Part shown: piece after piece, positions 10,246 through 21,086 of the stretch
Position numbering within the stretch: the first letter of the stretch is position 1
How the letters are laid out: each line of letters begins with the position of its first letter
DNA from: Telmatactis stephensoni
Taxonomy: Eukaryota; Cnidaria; Anthozoa; Actiniaria; Isophelliidae
Direction of reading: 5' to 3'
Assembly (NCBI GenBank): GCA_029948255.1
Contig: JALIZF010001534.1
Span: 310,001 to 374,000 of the forward strand
Length of the DNA stretch: 64,000 nucleotides
Notes under the pieces: model-generated
Told to the model about the DNA's origin: nothing
Database searches by the model: none
The model's input: the letters and a program-made list of their open reading frames with translations, nothing else
Made by a program: the position numbers and the translations under genes

Positions 10246-11085
10246 GAAATCACTTCCAACACTGATACCTCCCCTGATGTGCTACCTTTGACACTGGATC
10301 CAGATTCGAATGATGTGTACAAAATGAAAAGCAACCCAAGAGGTCTGATGGTTATCATCAACATAGAGAACTTTCCAGAAGACTCAAAACTGCCAAAACG
10401 GTTCGGATCAGAAAAAGATGTTGAAGAGCTTTTCGACCTATTCAGAAAACACTTGGACTTTAAAGTTCTGGTCAAGCAGGACAAAGTACGATATCAGCTT
10501 CTGAAAGAACTGCGTGACATATCTGAAAACCCAGAAAATGCAAGATATGATTGCTTGGCCGTTTGTATAATGACCCATGGCAAAGATGTGAATTCCTTTT
10601 ACGTAGCTGACGGTGGTATCATCAAACTCAAGCAAGTTCTCACCATGTTTACCAATACTCGATGTCAGGTATTCCGTCAAAAGCCAAAGTTGTTCTTTAT
10701 ACAGGCGTGTCGTGGGAGTAAGGGTGATAGACCTCCCGTTGTTGACGATGGTCCAATTGATGGCAGTGAAACTGGCTCTCAAGCGCCTGAGGGGCAAGCA
10801 ACTAGTTCAGATTCCGACATGTCCGACATGGTGATAGCCTACTCAAGCTTTGAAGGATACAAGACATTTCGAGATCAAGAAACAGGAACCTTCTTTATTC
10901 AAAGTGTGGTTAAAGTCTTCAGACAATATGCTGGTAGAGAACACATCGCAGAATTGTTGACACGTGTTAACCACGAAGTACACAACACTGTTCTTGGGTT
11001 AGAAGGAAGAACACAAGTCCCGAGTCCTACTTTTACATTAAGAAAAAAACTGTATTTTTGGCCAGGTATGAAATTTGAAACCTAG
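10246..11085 (+). CDS. Caspase-domain terminal exon (C14 cysteine protease)
   Basis: A 279-codon last exon in phase 0 ending with TAG at 11083-11085. After a 25-residue acidic, Ser/Thr/Pro-rich linker comes a full caspase fold: GLMVIINIENF, the KRFGSEKDVEEL segment with the S1-pocket Arg, the catalytic His in IMTHGKD (10576-10578) and the catalytic Cys in QACRG (10708-10710). A 33-residue Asp/Ser-rich linker follows between p20 and p10, then the p10 motifs AYSSFEGYKTFRD, GTFFIQSV and a terminal TFTLRKKLYFWPG. The substrate-pocket SWR of classic caspases reads TFR here. The linker Asp residues are candidate autocleavage sites. Both catalytic residues are kept, so activity is likely. It could stand alone from another promoter, but it lacks a good own start at the exon edge and joins the COR exon without a phase break. 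Confidence 0.88.
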   Translation, partial: EITSNTDTSPDVLPLTLDPDSNDVYKMKSNPRGLMVIINIENFPEDSKLPKRFGSEKDVEELFDLFRKHLDFKVLVKQDKVRYQLLKELRDISENPENARYDCLAVCIMTHGKDVNSFYVADGGIIKLKQVLTMFTNTRCQVFRQKPKLFFIQACRGSKGDRPPVVDDGPIDGSETGSQAPEGQATSSDSDMSDMVIAYSSFEGYKTFRDQETGTFFIQSVVKVFRQYAGREHIAELLTRVNHEVHNTVLGLEGRTQVPSPTFTLRKKLYFWPGMKFET

Positions 11086-11207
11086 TTTTAGTAAACTAGT
11101 TGCTTAACATAAATATACTTTTTCGATAAAAAAGACTTAGTTATTTTAAGAATTCTCTAGTTGCATTTTATCAATATTTAAAAGAACCTTTACACCTAAC
11201 GGCATAG

Positions 11208-11213
11208 AATAAA
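11208..11213 (+). promoter_or_regulatory. Candidate polyadenylation signal of the caspase gene
   Basis: AATAAA lies 123 bases after the caspase stop codon, immediately before the inverted SINE element. In AT-rich DNA this hexamer is common, so it is only a candidate. Confidence 0.35.
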
Positions 11214-11253
11214 TATCGAATGTAATGAAAGACCGCATAGCACTGAGAAGGAA

Positions 11254-11602
11254 TGAAGTGGAAGTTTGAATGAAAGATGCAGTGCTAGAAGAGAAATCCC
11301 ACCTAGGAAACTTTCCGAGCGGTGATCCTACGGTCTATTGCCCTAACAAAGCAGAGGAAGAATTTTCCCTCTGACCTCGGTGAGAATCGAACCCAGATAT
11401 GACAGTTAACCTCGTAGCTCAGTTACTAAAGCATTAGCGTACAAATCCAGAGATCGTTGGTTCGATTCCAACCGAGGTCAGAGAAAAAAAAATATTTGTC
11501 TGCTTTGTTAGGGCAATAGACCGTAGGGGTCACCGCTTGGAAATTTTCCTCAGCGGGATTTCTCCTCTAGCACTGCATCTTTCATTCAAACTTCCACTTC
11601 AT
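11254..11602. repeat. Inverted pair of tRNA-derived SINEs forming a foldback
   Basis: The arms starting TGAAGTGGAAGTTTGAATG at 11254 and ending with its complement at 11602 are about 140 bp each. The right copy has a complete tRNA-like head followed by a tail. The left copy carries the same tail and the T-arm of the head in the opposite orientation (GAGAATCGAACCCA). So two head-facing copies of one SINE, the left one truncated in the head, form the hairpin. Confidence 0.7.
11409..11478 (+). repeat. tRNA-like SINE head
   Basis: A 70-base segment with an ACCTCG/CGAGGT acceptor pairing, an A-box-like TAGCTCAGTTACTAAAGC and a B-box GGTTCGATTCC at the right spacing. The anticodon stem does not pair well (TTAGC against TCCAG), so this is a tRNA-derived promoter head of a SINE, not a functional tRNA. 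Confidence 0.55.
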
Positions 11603-11874
11603 AGAATAAACAAAGTTATGTGCATGTACTTGAAAAGGTTCTAACCTCGCTGCCAGGAGGGGGCGTAAAGGAACTAGGCTTATAAACAACTCCTAGACAT
11701 TTACTTGTTCTGGTTTTGTTTTTATATTCTAGTTTTATCGTCATAGAGTGATTGCAAAAAATCTGTGGAATAAAACTTGAACGTTAGTGTGTAATGGTTT
11801 TAAGATACAAATGCGGAAAACAATAATTGAAATAGGGTCTACCAGTGTCTATTAGTCTACTATTTCACAGGGTT

Positions 11875-12599
11875 TTTTTTTTTTTTTTTTTTTTTTTTCC
11901 TTTCTTTTTTCAATCACTTTATTATTCTGGTTAGCTATAAAGTGGTATTTTAGCAGTCTAACAGGACTGTAGAAAACCTTATTGGAGATGAATTGTATCT
12001 CAATCGTATTGTATCTATGATGATTCTATATTGTGTTAGAATTCGCTAGTTTTGTAATTATAAGTTTTTTTTATGAGTGATTTAAAACCCACGATGCATA
12101 TGTGTGTTAGTTTGTAGTATTACACTATTGTCACTTAGCATGCTAGAGTAATTTAATTTAACCCGCAGAAAAAAATGCTCGCAGAAAATCGAGAACCGCA
12201 GTAATATTTTTGCTTGATTTGCTTATCTTTCGTCAATCAGCTGTCTAACAACAGTGTTGTGATCAACGATTTATCGTACGTAATGAACTATTGCCGCATG
12301 ACACGTTACGTAAGCGGTACGTGTCGGATGGTAAGTTAATAAAAAAAATTCCCTAAATAACCAAGAAAAACCAAGGGTAGGAAAGGAAGGGCCTTTCTGT
12401 TTGGCTCTCGTCTGTTCTTATAATTGGATTAAAATGAAAGGGACGGTGACAATTTGTTTATTCTGAGATGACAGATATGTAATGGAACAGGTAAATATTT
12501 GCTAACATAGTACTAAATTTGAAAAGGAATATAGAAAAACGGTTCTTATAATTTTTTCATTGAAATATAATTGTATTTGGGGAGCAGTTTTAAGTAAGG
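11875..12599. other. Homopolymer T run and AT-rich DNA, no gene seen
   Basis: A long T run near 11872-11898 could be the A-tail of a retroposed copy on the other strand. The rest holds no supported exon or repeat structure. Confidence 0.4.
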
Positions 12600-12740
12600 G
12601 TTAAAGAATGAACACGAGTGTTCCATGGGATATAGAGTCCCGAGCATTAGATAAAAGGCCACAAGGGCGCAGCCCTCGTGGCCTTTTATCTAATGCTCGG
12701 GACTCTATATCCCATGGGACACGAGTGTTCATTCTTTAAC
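12600..12740. repeat. Near-perfect foldback MITE
   Basis: Arms of about 66 bp starting GTTAAAGAATGAACACGAGTG pair almost perfectly around a GGGCGCAGCC centre. Half of the same element occurs at 16625-16705, which shows that this is a dispersed family whose end includes the flanking CTGTCTTAGAAT. Confidence 0.9.
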
Positions 12741-12846
12741 TGTCTTAGAATATTCTAATAATTATTAAAAAATGATCACACTCACTCGCCCAATCAGCGC
12801 TTAGTATTTTGGTACTTTATATTCCATAGACTAACTAAATGTATCA

Positions 12847-13075
12847 AGTGGTGAGGGCTTAGAAGCACAGGGAAATTGTGGGGTAAAGAAAACAAGTACG
12901 GTCAGTGAGCTTTTATAACTAATTGGTATTCTCTATATAAAGCGTATTAATGAAGTCTTTTGAATTCTTATTAGTATGCTTTATATAAAGAATACTTATT
13001 AGTTATAGAAACTCACTGACGGTACTGTTTTCTTTATCCAACAATTTTCCTGGGTTTCAAAACCCCACTATTTGA
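12847..13075. repeat. Inverted-repeat MITE
   Basis: Nested inverted arms: an outer pair (AAAGAAAACAAGTACGGTCAGTGAG with its diverged complement) and an inner pair (TTATAACTAATTGGTATTCTC against a complement with one short change). The arms span most of the element. No coding potential. Confidence 0.75.
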
Positions 13076-13549
13076 CATCTTTAGTTACTTTACGGAACAC
13101 AGAGCATCAAAATACCAAGCGCTGATAATCATTTTGCAATTTTTCTGTGTTCCATGACCAACTTGAATACTTGTAAATAACATTTTGATATCGATATACG
13201 TACATGCATCAAATTTGTCGGAGCAAATTCTGTAAGTAATAAACATACTTTTTTCCTTTACTATAAGATGAATTATAACAAACTCAAACTGACTGTGAGA
13301 AATTTTAGATACTCGAAACCTCCAACTTGTGTTTTCAGGCTTGATAGCGCGTAAAATAGGCACTTTTTTACTATTCTAATTACCGGAAATAAAGACGGAT
13401 AATTAACATAACAATGAGATCCCACAATGCTTTGCAACGCATATATTAATCAGCCATCAGGCTTTTGTCACAGTTCCTCTTGACAACCGAGGAGCAAACA
13501 TCTCGACTTTTGGAATCTTTCCTGATCGCAACACGCCGTCATCTCACTT

Positions 13550-15899
13550 ATGGATATTCAATTTCCTCGAGTTAACGATCAAGCACCCGACGTTGCTCAA
13601 GGTCAACTCCCCCCACAAGGAAACCTTGAGGTAGGTTCTAATTCAACTTAATCGGTACGCTGTGTGTTCGTACAAGCTCATTTTTCTTTACAAATGTAGT
13701 GTTGCACGCTGTGTGTTCGTGCTAGGAGATATATTTCCCAAAGCCCCTAAGAGAACCACACCAAATAACGTCCAGTTGATTGTATTGCCCCGAGATCGTA
13801 CCAGGATTAGAACGCTGTTAGAATTGCCCAGAAGCTCATTTGTTTCAGTTACCACCCAAAGAGTCAAACAACATTGTAAGTCAAAAACTGAACTGACTAC
13901 GCTTAATCGGTACGCTGTGTGTTCGTACAAGCCTATTCCCTTTTACCGGATTAAATGTAGTGTTGCACGCTGTGTGTTCGTGCTAGGAGATATATTTCAC
14001 AAATCCCCTAAGAGAACCACACCAAATAACGTCCAGTTGATTGTATTGTCCCAAATTCGAATGAGCTAGAACGCTATTAGAATAGCCCCAAAATCTCATT
14101 TGTTTTTGACTTTTAATTTGCACACTGTGTTGCGTGCTTAAATTCCCTCAGTTACCATCCAAAGAGTCAAACAACATTTTGTCATACCAAAAGTTATCCC
14201 TCGCTTCCCAAAACTCGTCAAACTGAATTCGCAAGTTCTTTTTTAAATGTACTTAATTTCTAAGTTTTGTATCCGTGCCTAAAGGTTTTTCCTTTAAATG
14301 GTCTAGAAGAGAGTTTCACTAAAAATGCTTTAACTTTGGTATTATTTTCTTAAAGTTCACATCGTTCTATAACTTTAATTATTCCCTTCTTTTATCAAAA
14401 TTTCCTTTAGTCTCTTTTTGCATAAATTATCCTTTTGTACTTAATTAAGTTTGTATTCCCTTGGAGATTCCTCCCCCTTTGTCCACTTGCTTTGCACAAA
14501 TCCTTTTGTTTCGTCGCTCTTTGAGCCTTTAGGCCAGCATCCAGCCCAGCCATTAGCGCCTCATGATCAGCTTCCAGCGGTACAGCCAGATAATCAACAG
14601 GCTCACTTACCTCCCCAACATGGTCTAGCCCAACAACCAGCTAGCTCAACAAGCTCCTCCCCAACAAGGTCTAGCCCAATAACCGGTCCAACAAGTACCT
14701 CCCCAACAAGGTCCAGCCTAACAACCAATCCAACAAGGACCACGGCCCAACAGCTAGCAGTCCCGGCCCTTACTTTGGACGAAAAGTATAAGCTAATACT
14801 GATAAGCTAATATAGCCAACTAGTTTGCCTCCTTGCCAGTTGGGATTCTTAATCCATTTATGTTTGATTTATATGATTTAGTTATAGAGCATTTGATCAT
14901 TCCGTCATGGAAAATGCGCTCTAGAAGACCCTAGAAGCTGACAAATTTATTTATTTATAGCTCGACTCTGTCGCCTCATCACTGGATAGACTCCATAGAA
15001 CCCTGGACAAAACTCGCTTCGATCCAGATGCCAATTTACCCTTTACTGAATTGTAATAAATTTAACATTTGGCATTCATTCAGCGTCCTTTTTTACTGCA
15101 TGAGTCTTTTGTTTTTGTTTTTGTTTTCCTTTTCGCAACTCATTCCCGAGGGGGGGACGTCAACCTGAAACAGGAGTAAAATTCTCCCCCCAGTTTATCT
15201 GGGTCAGGCTGTCCTCCTTTCCCTCTCCTGGGGTCTATGTCCCATGCCGTTTTTGCTTTCAAATTTAGTTTGTTTATTTATTTATTTATTTTCTCAGACC
15301 CGTCCCGCCATCGCGTCAAATGATATAGATCTCTTTGACAAGCTTAGTAACACCGTTTGCGTCCAATGGGTGGACTTTGAAGGCATCCCCAGGAGAACTC
15401 GGAAGGGACGACAGCCCGACCTTTTGACCTGGATTTGGTTGTTAATATCTCAAAGGGCTCTGTGACCCCAAATTTAAGGGATCTACTTTTTCCCAACCCC
15501 GACACGTTTGTAGCTGGCCAACTTCATATTCATATTGACTGTTGAGAAAAGATAGTCGAATTTGCCCCTTACGATGAAGCTTACCAGGTGCTGGATTGGA
15601 TCAAAAACAAGGCCTCCCTACATAAGTATTTTTGCCATTTTAAGAGGTCCTTTCAATCTGGAAAGTATGATTCCCGATTTCCTCCACCAAAGATGTTCAA
15701 AAATAACTCGTCGTGCAACGGATTCAAAGAATTTATTGACAAAACCATTATCTCTGCATACTATATCCAACTAGCCAAAATAATGTCGGCGCCGTCACCC
15801 TCCTCTCTTCTCTCGGGAGTCTCACCCAATGTTGGCCAAATAGGAACTGCTTACAACAATTTAAATATGTTAAGAGGTTTTAGCCCAGCTTTCCCTTAA
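13550..15899 (+). pseudogene. Decayed DIRS-like (tyrosine-recombinase) retroelement, gag/pol N-terminal part
   Basis: Scattered plus-strand frames look like one degraded element. A proline/glutamine-rich part (about 14540-14770, repeated PTRSSP units) and a possible short exon MDIQFPRVNDQ at 13550 come first. Later LLTWIWLLIS and FAPYDEAYQVLDWIKNK (15558-15612) lead into HKYFCHFKRSFQSGKYDS, PPPKMF, CNGFKEFIDKTI, up to about 15760. The last block strongly recalls the region just before the reverse transcriptase in cnidarian DIRS-like polyproteins. A frameshift near 15460 and a TGA near 15543 break it, and the reverse-transcriptase core is absent. Assignment is by motif memory; the N-terminal pieces are less certain than the 15558-15760 block. 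Confidence 0.5.
13648..14055. repeat. 255-bp direct tandem duplication
   Basis: TTAATCGGTACGCTGTGTG begins at 13648 and again at 13903. Both copies include the GTGCTAGGAGATATATTTC and AACGTCCAGTTGATTGTATTG segments, and a shorter flanking part (AGTTACCAxCCAAAGAGTC) recurs near 14150. Inside each unit CGCTGTGTGTTCGT itself occurs twice. Confidence 0.85.
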
Positions 15900-16293
15900 T
15901 GTCCTCCTTTAACTTGAAGAATGGGAGGAACGTGCTAATAAAAGTTCTCGTTCTATGATACCATGTGTTCTTGCAGTTTTTCATATTCAACCCTACGCAT
16001 ATCCGGTCAGAGGATGTGACACCTTTTTTTCCCGATTCCATATCTCATTGGTTATCCGTGTGTATTGTAGGTACTTAGAATATAGTACTATCGTTATCTA
16101 ACTCTTCGCTCTAGTAGATTTAGTATCCATCTCATATATTGTGACAATTTCTATCCCTAAAAAAGCCTGTGGAGTTCTGTAGCCAAAGCGGCCTCCAGCC
16201 GGCCGGTCTGATGTGCATGACATAAATTTGCTTCTTCAATTGGAAAACGCAAAAAATGTACCGGACAAAAAGAAAGCAGTGCGAAACAAATAA

Positions 16294-16567
16294 AGGCCCG
16301 GACACACGATGCAACATTTCTTGAAACATTTGCTGAAACATCGCGCGCAACACAATGTTGCAGCGTGTGCCCACCCATTCCAGTGTTTCGCGAAACGTTG
16401 CGTGCAACAGTCGCAGAAATAGGATCGAGTTCTACTTCTGCAACTGTCCAGAACTGTTGCGCGCAACATTGCACGAGATGTTTCAGTGTTGGACACACGG
16501 TAAAACAGTGTTGCGCGCGATGTTTCAGCAAATGTTTCGGGAAAAGTTGCACCGTGTGTCTTGGCCT
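16294..16567. mobile_element. Harbinger-type MITE with TAA target duplication
   Basis: The ends read AGGCCCGGACACACGATGCAAC and the diverged complement GTTGCACCGTGTGTCTTGGCCT, each flanked by TAA (16291-16293, 16568-16570). A three-base TWA duplication is typical for PIF/Harbinger elements. The interior repeats GTTGC/GCAAC and TGTTTC/GAAACA motifs many times in both orientations, giving several false open frames on both strands. Confidence 0.7.
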
Positions 16568-16624
16568 TAAGTCTTTAGACAATTTAAGAATAAAAGCGGG
16601 TAATTCGCTCGTGAGAGTGATCAT

Positions 16625-16705
16625 ATTCTAAGACAGTTAAAGAATGAACACTCGTGTCCCATGGGATATAGAGTCCTCGCATTAGATAAAAGGCCACGAG
16701 GGCGC
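16625..16705. repeat. Half copy of the 12.6-kb foldback family
   Basis: The segment from TTCTAAGACAGTTAAAGAATG to GGCCACGAGGGCG matches one arm of the foldback at 12600-12740 with few changes. The other arm is missing, the break coming at the centre of the palindrome. Confidence 0.8.
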
Positions 16706-16853
16706 CCTTACAAAGAGACACTCAGTGATAAGTTGTCACTTTCAACTCGTGGATTGCATTTTATCTCTTACGCAGTTGAGTATCATTGTAAACTTTTGAG
16801 ATATCAATGTTTGGTTAAATTTGCGTCTGTCCGTCCACAGGAACTTCTCTAAC

Positions 16854-19637
16854 TTAAGGTGGCTCGACCCAATTTCGCCAGTGCATGCGCGGGTAGTCAA
16901 ATTGAAGCGGCTATTAATCGCGTTACAGAATTAAGTTGACTAAACTTTTTACGCACACCTACTACAAATGGACCAAATTTTATAACGATACTAGTTTGGT
17001 TGAAATCGGAGCTTTTTTAACATCGAAATTGTTATACACTAGATTTGAAATTTTGCCAATTTTCTCAAAATCCAGACCTCGACGAGCCAAACGATTTATG
17101 AGACTTTGTAAATCAAATGTTTGTCTATAATGTGAAAGCGTTTCAAGAAATTCTATTAAGCCGATTTTGAGTAAAAACGGAGCAATTATTTAACTTTGAA
17201 GAAATTTAAAACCGCGGGTGCTTTACAAGGTTAATTTTATAACAATGATTTTTCAAAGAAAAGTTGCAATATTTTTGGTTCTAAATAATACCAAGGCATG
17301 GTTCTTTATTTTATGAATATGTCATCGTATTTGCTGTTTTTGATCGTCGTTGAGATGACTGTACGTAAAGCACTAAATTGCTGCGTTTATCTCGGAATTT
17401 CGACATCCACGTTAATAATACTGTTTCTTGAAAACTGGTAGATCAATTTGTTTTTCTCGATATTGAATATTCAATCCATTACCAGTAAGGTGTAGAAATA
17501 ACAATTCAAAGGCATTGAAGTTTTTTAAGACCATTAAATAATTTTTTTAAACATTGCCATATGTGCATCTCTATTCTCCCAGTTGTCGCCGGTGTTTGAT
17601 TCAGGCTTTATGATATGCACGGCGTGTCGCTTTGGCGCCTCGTGCAAAAAATGCAAATACATGGAACTATTAAGTCTTCCAAGTTACTACTTCCCTTCGC
17701 CTTTTTAGCCTTTAATGTGTTTTCCAGCAATATTTCACTTCTCCGTTTTCTTTTTGCACAAGGAAATACCATGTATTTGCATTTTTTGCACGAGGCGCCA
17801 AAGCGACACGCATGCAGGCATGCGTATCATAACCTGGTGAACGGAGATTTTAATTTCAACCAATCAGAACGCGTTCAGCATTTTTGCGACCGGCCCTCGT
17901 CCCCAGGCTACTTACTTCACGGTCGACGAGTATGTGAATCCGCCATTTTGCAACTGGAGTTTATAGTAAATTGTTTTTCATCAAGATATGTGGTGAACAA
18001 CTGTAAATTTAGTCTTCTTCCTGAGTCTAACGTGTAAGTAATTGTTGTACAAATGTTTGTGAGTTTTTATAATAAACTTTTGATGTGGCAATGCGTACTG
18101 TACTTAATTATTCCGTTCAGTTGACTAATACAAAAGTTATTAGCAAATTCATGCAGGTGTAGACTCGCCAAAACCCTCAAGTATACTTCCATGCTGAAAA
18201 AACACATTTTTAAAATCATAGCCCTTATTTACAGTGCTGTAAAGCACGATATTCTGCTTGTAAACCGATTTCCTTTGGGAGACTCGCACTATCAACACGC
18301 TCGCCTCGGTCAGCTCTCAAAATCACGTATTGTTTGATTGCATTTATACGCTCATCAAAAATTTCAAATGCTTTTCTAGAGCCTAAAATAAAATTCAAGT
18401 ATTGTCATCAAATGGAAAAGGCAAGATTTCGAGTCGAAATAAGTTTCGTAACAAAGATGATAGCGATGAAATGTGCTTACATTTTAATAAGAAAGATAGC
18501 AGCCAAAACATTGAGCGTTAAAATGACGATACCAACAGCTTATTTGCTTATTTTAGGCTAAATCTTTCTTAAATGCATACTTGATATATATTAGCTCATT
18601 AACTTTAGGAGTGGAATATTTTCGCAGAATGATAGGGTCTTAGCTCCTTCAACAATTGTGACGGTATTGCGTGACAGTTTTGATCACTGATAAAACGATG
18701 GCAAAGCGACAGGAACAGTCAAAAATTCAAGGGAGTTTTCTTTCAAACTCTTTTGCTAAATTATGTGATTAAAAGCTTTCAGAAATAATTTTTCTCAAAT
18801 TTTGCTTGTTCATCAAGGGACCTGGTAACCAGGGCCGGTCATTTTGTCCAACAATGCTTTGCGCGCCGTGCTCATCGTTCACCTGGAAAGCCTGAATCAA
18901 ACACCGGCGACAACTGGGAGAATAGAGATGCACATATGGCAATGTTTAAAAAATTATTTAATGGTCTTAAAAAACTTCAATGCCTTTGCAATTTATACAC
19001 CTTACTGGTAAAGGATTGAATATTCAATATCGAGAAATAAAAGAAAATGATCTACCAGTTTTCAAGAAACAGTATTATTAACGTGGATGTCGAAATTCCG
19101 AGATAAACGCAGCAATTTAGTGCTTTACGTACAGTCATCTCAACGACGATCAAAAACAGCAAATACGATGACATATTCATAAAATAAAGAACCATGCCTT
19201 GGTATTATTTAGAACCAAAAAATATTGCAACTTTTCTTTGAAAAATCATTGTTATAAAATTAATCTAGTAAAGCACCCGCGGTTTTAAATTTCTTCAAAG
19301 TAAAATAATTGCTCCGTTTTTACTCAAAATCGGCTTAATAGAATTTCTTGAAACGCTTTCACATTATAGACAAACATTTGATTTACAAAGTCTCATAAAT
19401 CGTTTGGCTCGTCGAGGTCAAGATTTTGAGAAAATTGGCAAAAATTCAAATCTAGTGTATAACAATTTCGATGTTAAAAAAGCTCCGATTTCAACCAAAC
19501 TAGGTATCATTATAAAATTTGGTCCATTTGTAGTAGGTGTGCGTAAAAAGTTTAGTCAACTTAATTCTGTAACGCGATTAATAGCCGCTTCAATTTGACT
19601 ACCCGCGCACTGGCGATACTGGGTCGAGCCACCTTAA
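16854..19637. mobile_element. 2.8-kb element with about 750-bp inverted repeats and TTAA ends
   Basis: TTAAGGTGGCTCGACCCA at 16854 returns inverted and ends at 19637, and inversion holds for about 750 bp on each side (to about 17608 and from about 18890). TTAA at both borders fits a piggyBac-type target, although the next bases (GGTGGCTC) differ from the usual CCC start of that superfamily. The centre has no intact transposase. The left arm has been split by a smaller foldback element (17603-17836), after which left and right arms resume similarity at CCTGGTGAACG. Confidence 0.8.
17603..17836. repeat. Foldback MITE nested in the left arm of the 2.8-kb element
   Basis: GTGTCGCTTTGGCGCCTCGT and the following CAAAAAATGCAAATACATGG pair with their complements at about 17770-17813. 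Outer ends TATGATATGCA/TGCGTATCATA mark the borders. The corresponding place in the right arm of the host element is uninterrupted, so this is an insertion. Confidence 0.75.
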
Positions 19638-20534
19638 AATAGAAATACATTGGCTTAAAATTTATACCACGAAAACAAAACCAATTCATACGTGTGGGAA
19701 GTGAGGACGATGCACAGCCGCCGTCAACCCTGTCTCTAGTTATACGGATCTTGTTATTTCTTTACCTGGAGCATGCGTAGTAAGTTCGAACTCTATTCTA
19801 GACGTGTTCAAGAACGAGAATTGTACTGGTTTGTCTTTCAGTGCTTATTACTTGCTTTTACTTTATATCAATTTGATTGTGCTTTTGAGTTGCTAAAGAA
19901 AAAGCTTGAAAGTTCATAGAATAGGACTCAAACATTTGATTCAAAAGGGAATACAAAAATGGCCATCTTTGCTCGTAAGATAAAATATCTTTTTGATTAC
20001 CACTTAGGAATTCAAGTCACATTGGCTTTCCTTGTGATTTATTAGCTAGTTCCTGTAGTCAAACTAATGGATTTTACGCAGTTTTACTCTGACCAAAAAT
20101 GCGTTTCGTGTCAATTTAAGATAATTTCTTTAAACAACAAATATATTTTTACAAAACTTGTAAAACTAGTTCTCTTTCACATTTGATTTGATACAAAGTA
20201 CAATCTTTAAAAATCTTTTTACGTTCAAATTTATGTCACTTTGCGCGTGTCCGTTGGGAAACATGCGCAGCTGAACGAGTGAGCACTTTAAATATAGGGC
20301 ATGCTATGTTTACAACTATTGTTAAAAGTGAAGTGCATACAGTCAAATGTTCTGCAAGTGACAACTTCTCATGTCCAATTAATTAAAGCATTAAAACGAC
20401 ATCTTTTAGATTCTTAATTACACTAAATGTTTCAACAGTGCGCCTGCCACCTTCACTGTAGTGTAGGGTCTTAAGTTTTTCTTCTGTTTTCATGTTTGCT
20501 CTTTCTGTGTCAAATCGAGAATAATTATGAATAA
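19638..20534. other. No gene or repeat recognised
   Basis: AT-rich DNA with only short frames. I see no splice-bounded exon, RNA gene or inverted repeat that I can support. Confidence 0.5.
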
Positions 20535-21086
20535 GGGGGTGTTTACATGGCACTAGGATCATCCTAACAGGCGAATCATCCTATCTGCTATACATTTTTT
20601 TACAACACTTGATACTAATCTCGCGATCTGATTGGTTGATTAGAGTGTGTCAGTAAGAGGACAGACACACTGCTGACAGCGCGCGCGCTCGTTCCGTTGC
20701 CCCGTTTGAAAAGGATTTTTTAACTTTTATCTCAAATAATTGTTGTAAAAAACGAATTGAAGATGGTTTTTCATTGTCTGTCCTCTTATTGACACACTCT
20801 TGACGCCATAAAATGTTCAAAACTTTGCAGTGAAACCACTCGCTGCGCTCGTGATTCCACTTGAGTTTTGAACATTTTATGACGTCAAGAGTGTGTCAAT
20901 AAGAGGACAGACAACTCAAAACCATCTTCAATTTGTTAAACTGTATTCTGTTTACATGGAAATTTGTGTCTTCACTTCGTGTTCTAGGATCATCCTACCA
21001 ATCAGAATGCAGTATAGCAGGCAGGATTATTCGCCTGCTGGGATGATCCTAAAGCTAGGATGATCCTAGTGTCATGTAAATACCCC
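20535..21086. mobile_element. TAA-flanked inverted-repeat element containing a nested foldback
   Basis: The left end GGGGGTGTTTACATGGCACTAGG returns inverted at the right as CCTAGTGTCATGTAAATACCCC, with TAA on both sides (20532-20534, 21087-21089), suggesting a PIF/Harbinger-type origin. Subterminal GGATCATCCT/AGGATGATCC repeats and a CAGGCGAATC/GATTATTCGCCTG pair strengthen the inversion. The centre is occupied by a second foldback. Confidence 0.75.
20755..20936. repeat. Foldback of a dispersed CTGTCCTCTTATTGA family
   Basis: The arms run from TTGAAGATGG to its complement, with TGTCTGTCCTCTTATTGACAC and a GTTCAAAAC/GTTTTGAAC inner pair. Related sequence recurs at 20645-20675, 55258-55350, 56320-56390 and, more diverged, 62305-62370. 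Confidence 0.8.

Noticed and set aside
11409..11478. Functional tRNA gene
   Set aside because: A- and B-boxes are good but the anticodon stem does not pair and the segment is embedded in an inverted SINE pair.
16157..16631. Overlapping Cys-rich open frames on both strands
   Set aside because: All fall in a MITE full of GTTGC/GCAAC motifs; both strands look alike because of the inverted repeats.
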